Assembly (NCBI RefSeq): GCF_030818485.1
Contig: NZ_JAUTAJ010000004.1
Coordinates: forward strand, 3,712,984 to 3,776,983
Source of the DNA: Pseudoroseomonas cervicalis
GTDB taxonomy: Bacteria > Pseudomonadota > Alphaproteobacteria > Acetobacterales > Acetobacteraceae
Direction of reading: 5' to 3'
Length of the DNA: 64,000 nt
Under the pieces are notes generated by a model that saw nothing but the letters and a program-made list of their open reading frames with translations, ran no database searches and was not told the origin of the DNA. The stretch's first letter is position 1; every line of letters starts with the position of its first letter. The position numbers were made by a program, and so were the translations under genes. Below, in pieces: positions 58,226 to 64,000 of the stretch.

Positions 58226-58966
58226 ATGATCCGGCATTCCGCCTTTGCGGCCGTCCTGGCGCTGGCCGGCTTTGGTGCGTCGCAACAGGCCGCGGCGCAG
58301 CGCCTGCCCGACCCGTCCTTCGACCTGGTCAACAACACGCCGCGCATCGTCGAGCAGCTCTACGCCAACCCGGTCGAGATCCGCGACTGGGGGCATGACC
58401 GGCTGGGCACCATCGCCATTCCGCCCGGCGTCGTGCATCGCGTGCGGCTGGATCCGCGCGGCGGCTGCCTGCAGGATGTGCGCGTGGTGTTCCGCGATGG
58501 CGGCGTGCAGGATTATCGCGGCTTCGATGGCTGCGCCGAGCGCCGCCTGGTGCTCGACCCCGCCGGGCCGCCGCCCGGTGTCACCCCGCCCGGCTACGCG
58601 GCCCCCGGCTATGGGGCGCCCGGCTATGGCGGGCCTGGCTATGGCGCGCCGCCGCAGGGCTATGCGGGCGGCCCGGCCTATGGCGCCGCGCCCGGCTACG
58701 CGCCGCAGCAGCGCCGCCCGGCCACGCTGCGCATCGACAATCGCGGCCGTCGCCCGATCGAATTCGTCTTTGTCTCGCCCTCGGGGCGCCCCGATTGGGG
58801 CGAGGACCGGCTGCTCGGCCGGACCCTGCGGGCGGGCGGCAGTGTCGCCCTGCCGTTGCCCCCTGGCGACTGCATCTATGACGTGAAGATCGTCTATGCC
58901 GATGGCGCCCCGCAGGAGCAGCGTGGCGTCGATCTCTGCGCACGCCCGGCGCTGCGCTTCCCCTGA
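58226..58966 (+). CDS. Secreted protein with two copies of an unnamed Cys-Cys module
   Basis: 246 residues from the ATG at 58226. Signal peptide ends at QAAAQ (about residue 25). Module 1 (30-111) and module 2 (166-246) share a pattern: N...R.I..LYxxP, WGxDRL (W55, W191), then LPxGxC.yDV+.VYADG and a second Cys. Cysteine pairs are C81-C103 and C216-C238, both 22 residues apart, so probably disulfides. A Gly/Tyr/Pro-rich linker (112-165) with GYGAPGYGGPGYG-type text separates them. No family name known to me. The next gene encodes a homologue with the same two modules. Confidence 0.8.
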   Translation: MIRHSAFAAVLALAGFGASQQAAAQRLPDPSFDLVNNTPRIVEQLYANPVEIRDWGHDRLGTIAIPPGVVHRVRLDPRGGCLQDVRVVFRDGGVQDYRGFDGCAERRLVLDPAGPPPGVTPPGYAAPGYGAPGYGGPGYGAPPQGYAGGPAYGAAPGYAPQQRRPATLRIDNRGRRPIEFVFVSPSGRPDWGEDRLLGRTLRAGGSVALPLPPGDCIYDVKIVYADGAPQEQRGVDLCARPALRFP

Positions 58967-58977
58967 GGAAACCCCCG

Positions 58978-59631
58978 ATGCGGATGACCACCAAACTCGC
59001 CCTGCCCACCCTGGCCGCGCTGCTGCTGGCGCTGCCGGCGATGGCGCAGGGCAACGCCCCCGCGGCCGACCAGGATGGCTCCTTCAACCTGACCAACCGC
59101 AGCGGCCGCGCCATCGAGCGCTTCTACGCCTCGCCGGTGCAGTCGCGCGCCTGGGGCGAGAACCGGCTGGCCAGCCCGCTGGAGCAGGGCGCCGAGCGCG
59201 CCGTGCGCATGCCGGCGCGCGGCGGCTGCCGCACCGATATGCGCATCGTCTTCGCCGACGGCCTCACCGAGGAGAAGCGCGACGTCAACACCTGCATCGA
59301 CCGTGACGTGGTGATCGGCACGCCGGCGCGCACCGGCTCGCTGCAGCGCGACGCCAGCGGCCGGGTGACGACGCCGCAGGGCGATCCGAGCTTCGAGCTG
59401 GTCAACCAGGGCAATGCCGCGATCCGCGAGCTCTACGCCTCGCCCGCCACCGACGACAATTGGGGCGAGGACCGTCTGGGCCAGGATGTGGTCGAGGCCG
59501 GGCAGCGCATGTTCATCCGCCTGCCGGAGGGGCCCTGCTCCTACGACATCCGCGTCGTCTGGGCGAATGGCCGGGCCGAGGAGCGGCGCGAGATCAATCT
59601 CTGCACCACCAGCGAGCTGAGCTTCCGCTGA
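58978..59631 (+). CDS. Secreted protein with two Cys-Cys modules, paralog of the previous gene
   Basis: 217 residues with a signal peptide ending ALPAMAQ. Two modules (33-114 and 136-217) repeat the pattern of the preceding protein: IERFYASP...WGENRL and IRELYASP...WGEDRL, then GGCRTDMRIVFADG and GPCSYDIRVVWANG. Cysteine pairs C84-C106 and C187-C209 are again 22 apart. The linker is short and not Gly/Tyr-rich. Starts 12 bases after the upstream paralog, so the two are cotranscribed. Function unknown; periplasmic or surface location is inferred. Confidence 0.82.
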   Translation: MRMTTKLALPTLAALLLALPAMAQGNAPAADQDGSFNLTNRSGRAIERFYASPVQSRAWGENRLASPLEQGAERAVRMPARGGCRTDMRIVFADGLTEEKRDVNTCIDRDVVIGTPARTGSLQRDASGRVTTPQGDPSFELVNQGNAAIRELYASPATDDNWGEDRLGQDVVEAGQRMFIRLPEGPCSYDIRVVWANGRAEERREINLCTTSELSFR

Positions 59632-59699
59632 GCCTGGCCGGCTGAGCCTCATGGGGAGGGGCGGCAACGCCCCGCCCGCCGCGGCGGGCCGGATGTGAA

Positions 59700-59727
59700 A
59701 AAGGCCAGGGCGATCGCCCTGGCCTTT
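59700..59727. terminator. Bidirectional terminator
   Basis: Perfect 28-bp palindrome AAAGGCCAGGGCGA / TCGCCCTGGCCTTT with A and T ends on both strands, between the convergent Cys-module operon and the molybdopterin subunit gene. It is the best classical terminator of the window. Confidence 0.85.
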
Positions 59728-59750
59728 CCTCGTTCCGGGCGGCGCCCGCC

Positions 59751-62081
59751 TCAGGCGGCGCGCTTCGCCTCCTGCAGCGCGCGCCACACCACCTCCGGCG
59801 TCGCCGGCATGTCGAGATGGTGGATGCCGCTGCCGCGCAGCGCATCGACCAGCGCGTTCATCACCGCCGGCGGCGAGCCCACCGCGCCGGCCTCGCCCGC
59901 GCCCTTGACGCCGAGCGGGTTGGTCTCGCAGGGGATCTCCATCAGCTCGACCTCGATATCCGGCAGGTCGGAGGCGCGCGGCAGCGCGTAGTCGTTCAGG
60001 CTGGCCGAGATCAGCTGGCCGGTCTCGGGGTCATAGGCGGTGCGCTCCATCACCGCCTGGCCATAGCCCTGCGCCACGCCGCCATGCACCTGGCCACGCA
60101 CGATCAGCGGGTTCAGCGCGTGGCCCACATCATCGACCACGATGTAGCGGCTGGCGGTGATGTGGCCGGTGTCGGTGTCCACCTCCAGCTCGGCGATGTG
60201 GCAGCCATTGGGGAAGGTGTGCGCCGGGATGGCGGCGATCTCCGCCGCGTCCAGCAGGGTCGCCGGCTCGCCGCGCGCGGCGCGCTCGCGCTGCGCCATG
60301 GCCAGCTCCAGGATGCCGATGCCGCGATCGGTGCCGGCGATGGCGAAGCGCCCGCCGGTGAACTCGATATCGGCCGGCGCCGCCTCCAGCGCCTCGCCGG
60401 CGGCCTGCTTGCCCTTCTCGATCACGGTCGCGGCGGTGGCCAGCAGCGCGGTGCCCTCGGAATACAGGCTGCGCGCGCCACCCGTCCCGCCGCCGGTCGG
60501 GATCTCGTCGGAATCGCCCTGCACCACACGGATCTTCTCGAGCGGAATGCCGAGCTGGTGGCTGGTGATCATGGCATAGGCGGTCTCATGCCCCTGGCCG
60601 GTGGACTGGGTGCCGACCAGCACCTCCACCATGCCATCCTGGGCGAAGCGCATCTCGGCGCGCTCCGACGCGTCGCCGCCGGTGGCCTCCAGGTAGTAGG
60701 CCATGCCGATGCCGCGCTTGCGGCCGCGCGCCTCGGATTCCGCGCGCCGCGCCTCGAAGCCGGCCCAGTCGGCCTTGGCCAGCGCCGCGTCCAGCACGGT
60801 GGCGAAATCGCCGGAATCGTAATTCTGGCCGACCGGCGTGCGGTGCGGCATGGCCGAGGGCGGCACCATGTTGCGCCGGCGCAGCTCGATGCGGTCGATG
60901 CCGAGCTCATGCGCCGCGGCATTGATCAGCCGCTCGACCAGGTAGTTGCTCTCCGGTCGCCCGGCGCCGCGATAGGCGTCCACCGGCACGGTGTTGGTCA
61001 GCACGCCCAGCACATTCGCGTAGATCGCCTGGAAGCCATAGACGCTGGCCAGCACCTTGGTGCCGGCGCCGGTCGGGATATAGGGCGCGAAGGTGGAGAG
61101 ATAGCCGCCCATATCGGCGATGTTGCGGGTGCGCAGCGCCAGGAATTTTCCGTCAGCGTCCAGCGCGATCTCGCCCAGCGTCAGGTTGGCGCGCCCCTGC
61201 GTGTCGGACTGGAAGGCCTCCATGCGCTCGGCGGCCCATTTCACCGGCCGGCCCAGCTTGCGCGCCGCCCAGCAGCACAGCGCGTATTCGGCATAGAGAT
61301 ACAGCTTCATGCCGAAGCCGCCGCCGACATCGGGCGTCACCACGCGGAACTTCTCCGGCGGCAGGTTGAACACCACCTTGGCCAGCAGGTCCTTCACCAG
61401 CCAGGAGCCCTGCGTGCCGGCATGCAGGGTGAATTTCTCCGACGCCGTGTCGTATTCGGCGAGCGCCGCGCGGCCTTCCATGCTGGCGACCACGATGCGG
61501 TTGTTCACCACCTCGAGCTTCGTCACATGCGCGGCCTTGGCGAACAGCGCCTCGGTCGCCGCCTTGTCGCCCGTCTCCCAGTCGAAGCACAGATTGTTCG
61601 GCGCGCTGTCCCACAACTGCGGCTGGCCGGGCTCGGTCGCGGTGGCCAGGTCGGTGCAGGCGGGCAGGATGTCGTAATCGACGAACACCGCCTCCGCCGC
61701 GTCGCGCGCGATGGCCAGGCTGTCGGCGACGATGAAGGCCACCGGGTCGCCCACATGGCGCACCTTCTCCACCGCCAGGCCGTAGCGCGGCGTCTCGGCG
61801 CGCGGGCTGCCATCGCGGTTCTTCAGCGGGATGGCGCAGGGGATCTGGCCCAGCCCCTCGGCCAGCCAGTCCTGGCCGGTCAGGATGGCGTGCACGCCGG
61901 GGATCGCCTTCGCCTCCGCCGTGTCGATCGACAGGATGCGGGCATGGGCGTGCGGGCTGCGCAGCACATAGCCATGCAGCTGGCCGGCGGCCGAGATGTC
62001 GTCCGTGTAGCGGCCATGCCCTTTCAGCAGGCGAGGATCCTCGATGCGCCGCACCGCCTGGCTGAGGCCGAATTTCGCCAT
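59751..62081 (-). CDS. Xanthine dehydrogenase/CO dehydrogenase-family molybdopterin-binding subunit
   Basis: 776-residue catalytic subunit of a molybdenum hydroxylase. Start at 62081 gives the standard MAKFGLSQAVRRIEDPRLLKGHGRYTDD. N-terminal a/b hammerhead domain (LRSPHAHARILSIDTAEAKAIPGV), then molybdopterin-contact VTPDVGGGFGMK, DAYRGAGRPESNYL (the form II/other version, not the AYxCSFR of true CO dehydrogenase), VGTQSTGQGHETAYAM and the active-site Glu in GVKGAGEAGAVGSP. The matching FAD and 2Fe-2S subunit genes are not in the window, so this is an isolated large subunit; partners may be elsewhere. Substrate unknown. Confidence 0.93.
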   Translation of the reverse strand: MAKFGLSQAVRRIEDPRLLKGHGRYTDDISAAGQLHGYVLRSPHAHARILSIDTAEAKAIPGVHAILTGQDWLAEGLGQIPCAIPLKNRDGSPRAETPRYGLAVEKVRHVGDPVAFIVADSLAIARDAAEAVFVDYDILPACTDLATATEPGQPQLWDSAPNNLCFDWETGDKAATEALFAKAAHVTKLEVVNNRIVVASMEGRAALAEYDTASEKFTLHAGTQGSWLVKDLLAKVVFNLPPEKFRVVTPDVGGGFGMKLYLYAEYALCCWAARKLGRPVKWAAERMEAFQSDTQGRANLTLGEIALDADGKFLALRTRNIADMGGYLSTFAPYIPTGAGTKVLASVYGFQAIYANVLGVLTNTVPVDAYRGAGRPESNYLVERLINAAAHELGIDRIELRRRNMVPPSAMPHRTPVGQNYDSGDFATVLDAALAKADWAGFEARRAESEARGRKRGIGMAYYLEATGGDASERAEMRFAQDGMVEVLVGTQSTGQGHETAYAMITSHQLGIPLEKIRVVQGDSDEIPTGGGTGGARSLYSEGTALLATAATVIEKGKQAAGEALEAAPADIEFTGGRFAIAGTDRGIGILELAMAQRERAARGEPATLLDAAEIAAIPAHTFPNGCHIAELEVDTDTGHITASRYIVVDDVGHALNPLIVRGQVHGGVAQGYGQAVMERTAYDPETGQLISASLNDYALPRASDLPDIEVELMEIPCETNPLGVKGAGEAGAVGSPPAVMNALVDALRGSGIHHLDMPATPEVVWRALQEAKRAA

Positions 62082-62255
62082 TGGAGTCCGCTCCCCATTA
62101 TGTCCCGGGCGTATCATTGGGCATGATCCGGGGCAGGGGAAGGGGGCTCGCCCGGGATGCCCGCTCCTCCCGAAACCGTCATGCGGGCGGCGCGGCGGTG
62201 ACCCGGCCCCGGTGCCGCTTGCCGGCGCGGCGCGGCTTGGGCAGCTTGCGCGCCC

Positions 62256-63146
62256 ATGTGGTTCCCTGCACCCCGCCCGCTCACCCCAAAGCTGCTCAGC
62301 CGGCTGCCCGACACCCACCGCCAGCCGCGCCGCTCCGCCTGGGCCGATGCGCATCGCGGCGGCGCGCTGCTGCACTCCTTCCTCGAAGGCCCGTGCTTCG
62401 ACGATGCCGGCAACCTGATGGTGGTCGACATCCCCTTCGGCCGCATCTTCCGCGTCGGCCAGCGGGTGTGGGAGGCCGTCGCCGAATATGATGGCTGGCC
62501 GAACGGCCTGGCGCTCGGCACCGCCGGCAGCCTGCTGCTGGCCGACCACCGTCACGGTCTGCTCAGCCTGGACCCGGCCAGCGGCAGCCTGGCGCCGCTG
62601 CTGGAGAGCCTCCACACCGAGGGCTTCAAGGGGCTGAACGACGTCACCACCGGCCCGGGCGGCCAGGTGCTGTTCACCGACCAGGGCCAGACCGGCCTGC
62701 AGGACCCCACGGGCCGCCTCCACCGCCTCTGGCCCGACGGACGGGTGGAGACGCTGCTGCGCAATGGCCCCAGCCCGAATGGCGTGGCGCTGAACCGCGC
62801 CGGCACCCATGCCTATGTGGCGATGACCCGCTCCTGCGATGTCTGGCGCTTCGCGCTGCGCGATGATGGCTTCGTCGGCAAGGCGCAATGCTTCCTGCGG
62901 CTGCCCGGCGGCACGATGGGTCCGGACGGGATGGCGGTGGATGTGCGGGACCGGCTCTTCGTCGCCAATCCGGGCCACGGCATGGTCTGGGGCGCGGATG
63001 CGCATGGCCAGCCGCTCTTCGCCATCGATTGCCGCGAGTTCGGCCGGCTGCCGACCAATTGCTGCTTCGCCCCCGATGGCAGCACGCTGCTGATCACGGA
63101 AAGCGAAAGTGGCAGCGTGCTGGCGGTGGAAATTCCGCAAAGCTGA
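62256..63146 (+). CDS. SMP-30/gluconolactonase family protein
   Basis: 296 residues, six-bladed beta-propeller hydrolase. Seen: HSFLEGPCFDDAGNLMVVDIPFGRIFRV (first blade and metal Glu), EYDGWPNGLALGTAGSLLLADH, GFKGLNDVTTGPGGQVLFTDQGQTG (metal Asn/Asp), NGPSPNGVALNRAGTHAYVAMT and PGGTMGPDGMAVDVRDRLFVANPG. These supply the Ca/Zn ligands of gluconolactonases. Divergent from the molybdopterin subunit gene (174 bp), so they may share control. Ends five bases before a triple-hairpin repeat. Confidence 0.92.
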   Translation: MWFPAPRPLTPKLLSRLPDTHRQPRRSAWADAHRGGALLHSFLEGPCFDDAGNLMVVDIPFGRIFRVGQRVWEAVAEYDGWPNGLALGTAGSLLLADHRHGLLSLDPASGSLAPLLESLHTEGFKGLNDVTTGPGGQVLFTDQGQTGLQDPTGRLHRLWPDGRVETLLRNGPSPNGVALNRAGTHAYVAMTRSCDVWRFALRDDGFVGKAQCFLRLPGGTMGPDGMAVDVRDRLFVANPGHGMVWGADAHGQPLFAIDCREFGRLPTNCCFAPDGSTLLITESESGSVLAVEIPQS

Positions 63147-63150
63147 GAAT

Positions 63151-63268
63151 CTTCTTTTTCTGAAGAAAAAGAAGCAAAAGACTTCTTTCAGTTTGGCGTC
63201 CCGCCTCGGGCCATAGGCGGGACGCCAACTGACAAAAGTTTTTTGGTTCTTTTTTTCAAAAAAGAACC
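63151..63268. repeat. Triple-hairpin dispersed repeat, copy 4 (inverted, C-B-A)
   Basis: Hairpin C at 63151-63174, B at 63193-63228 (TTGGCGTCCCGCC/GGCGGGACGCCAA), A at 63245-63268. It fills the 128-bp gap between convergent SMP-30 and universal stress protein genes, five and six bases from their stops. Orientation is opposite to copies 1 and 3, matching copy 2. Confidence 0.88.
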
Positions 63269-63274
63269 CTTCGC

Positions 63275-64000
63275 TTATCTATGCACAAAGATCGGACAGT
63301 TCAGCTCCCGCAGCAGCTTCCGCGTCGCCGAGCCCAGCAGGAAGCTGCGCAGCCCCGAGGTCTCATAGGCCCCCATCACCACCAGCCGCGGCCGGCTGTC
63401 CGCCGCCTCGGCCAGCAGCAGGTCAGCCGGGTGCTGGCCGGTGACGCCCAGCGCCCGCGCTTCCACCCCGTGCCGGCGCAGATAGGTGGCGCCCTCCTCG
63501 GCCATGGCCTGGGCGGTGGCGCGGTCCTCGTCGCAGGTGAAGATCTTGGCCGTCACCTCGCCCTCGGGCTTCAGCAGCGCGTAGAGCTGCAGCGCGCGCA
63601 TCGCCGGCAGGGAGGCGTCATAGCCCACCAGCACCGCGCCATCCGGGTCGTGGTCGCGCATTTCGGCCCGTGGCGGCACCACCAGCAGGGGCCGGGCGCC
63701 GCGATGCAGCAGATGCTCGATCACCGGCGCGAGGCCCTCCTCATTCGCCTCCTGGCCGATGGTGCTGTCGCGGCCGATGATGACGAGGTCGTGCAGCGCG
63801 CTGGCCTGCAGGAGGGCGGGCTCGGGCGCCTCCTCCAGCCGCAGCGTATCATGGGGCAGGTCGCCGGCGGCGGCGGCAAAGGCGGCCAGCGCGGCGCTCG
63901 CCTCCTGCTCCGCCCGGCGGGCCAGGGTGGCGTTGCGCCGTTCCAGGAAGGCGCTGCCGCCGGGCGGCACCGCGCCCACGGCGTCGCGCGTGTGCGGCAG
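63275..64000 (-). CDS. Universal stress protein (UspA family), 5' end beyond the window
   Basis: At least 242 residues are visible and the frame stays open to base 64000, so the N-terminus is missing (an internal GTG exists at 63979). Two USP-like halves: the partial first one ends LHDLVIIGRD...LLHRGARPLLVVPP, and the second begins GAVLVGYDASLPAMRALQLYAL and ends with the ATP-binding pattern VVMGAYETSGLRSFLLGSATRKLLRELNCPIFV. Tandem USP proteins of about 280 residues are common. Convergent with the SMP-30 gene. Confidence 0.9.
   Translation of the reverse strand: MPHTRDAVGAVPPGGSAFLERRNATLARRAEQEASAALAAFAAAAGDLPHDTLRLEEAPEPALLQASALHDLVIIGRDSTIGQEANEEGLAPVIEHLLHRGARPLLVVPPRAEMRDHDPDGAVLVGYDASLPAMRALQLYALLKPEGEVTAKIFTCDEDRATAQAMAEEGATYLRRHGVEARALGVTGQHPADLLLAEAADSRPRLVVMGAYETSGLRSFLLGSATRKLLRELNCPIFVHR

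Noticed and set aside
59751..62081. Naming the molybdopterin subunit as CO dehydrogenase CoxL
   Set aside because: The active-site loop reads AYRGAGRPE rather than the AYxCSFR of genuine form I CO dehydrogenase, and coxM/coxS are absent.
62082..63140. N-terminal extension of the molybdopterin subunit frame to 63140
   Set aside because: The extension is Arg/Ala/Gln-rich and lies antisense to the SMP-30 gene; the family's conserved start MAKFGLSQAVRRIED is at 62081.

Overview
The window reads as chromosomal DNA of a strongly GC-rich alphaproteobacterium, most likely an Acetobacteraceae member of the Roseomonas type. The evidence is indirect: a CcrM-type GANTC methyltransferase next to rnhB, an ispH-thrB-rnhA string, an ATP12 family chaperone, type II (kinase-fold) homoserine kinase, general amino-acid (AapJ-like) binding proteins and a gcvT-gcvH-gcvP operon with a single-chain GcvP. 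I see no rRNA, tRNA, CRISPR array or intact insertion sequence. Gene density is high and many neighbours overlap by a few bases.

Layout. 0-4.4 kb: a truncated peptide-type ABC binding protein diverges from a flavin (SsuD-like) monooxygenase and an MFS carrier. 4.5-11.8 kb: an accessory stretch with a lower-GC orphan SGNH-like protein, about 600 bp of apparently decayed sequence, and a very large DUF4011-helicase-nuclease-DUF3320 gene that looks like a single-gene antiphage system, split by one extra base. 11.9-16.8 kb: an RND efflux pump (transporter frameshifted), its adaptor and a MarR regulator, with two matching operator-like sites. 17.4-19.9 kb: rnhA-thrB-ispH. 19.9-25.3 kb: a lipoprotein, a tandem glycine riboswitch and the glycine cleavage operon. 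25.4-30.9 kb: DUF2891, topoisomerase IB, acetyltransferase, hydrolase, rnhB and ccrM. 31-38.2 kb: two MFS exporters, a tandem pair of amino-acid binding proteins, and an ATP12/acylphosphatase/glycosyltransferase string. 38.4-45 kb: acetyltransferase, malate synthase G (frameshifted), gamma-glutamyltransferase-like protein, GPP34, GST and a sugar O-acetyltransferase. 45-52.7 kb: DMT carriers plus a lipid-linked sugar cluster (SMR flippase, GtrB-like transferase, methyltransferase, GT-C-like membrane protein). 52.7-64 kb: isochorismatase/LysR, HxlR/SDR, secreted lipase, MBL hydrolase, two secreted proteins built from one repeated Cys-Cys module, a molybdopterin dehydrogenase subunit, an SMP-30 protein and a universal stress protein.

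Most interesting signals: (i) a dispersed intergenic element of three consecutive hairpins, present four times (one truncated) in both orientations just after stop codons, probably a REP-like bidirectional terminator; (ii) a secreted module of about 80 residues present four times in two adjacent genes with an invariant 22-residue cysteine spacing; (iii) the large defence-like helicase; (iv) GANTC sites placed in the ccrM leader and in an inverted repeat between divergent genes. Four long genes each carry one extra base, which suggests either sequence error or recent inactivation; core genes such as glcB make error the likelier explanation for at least some.
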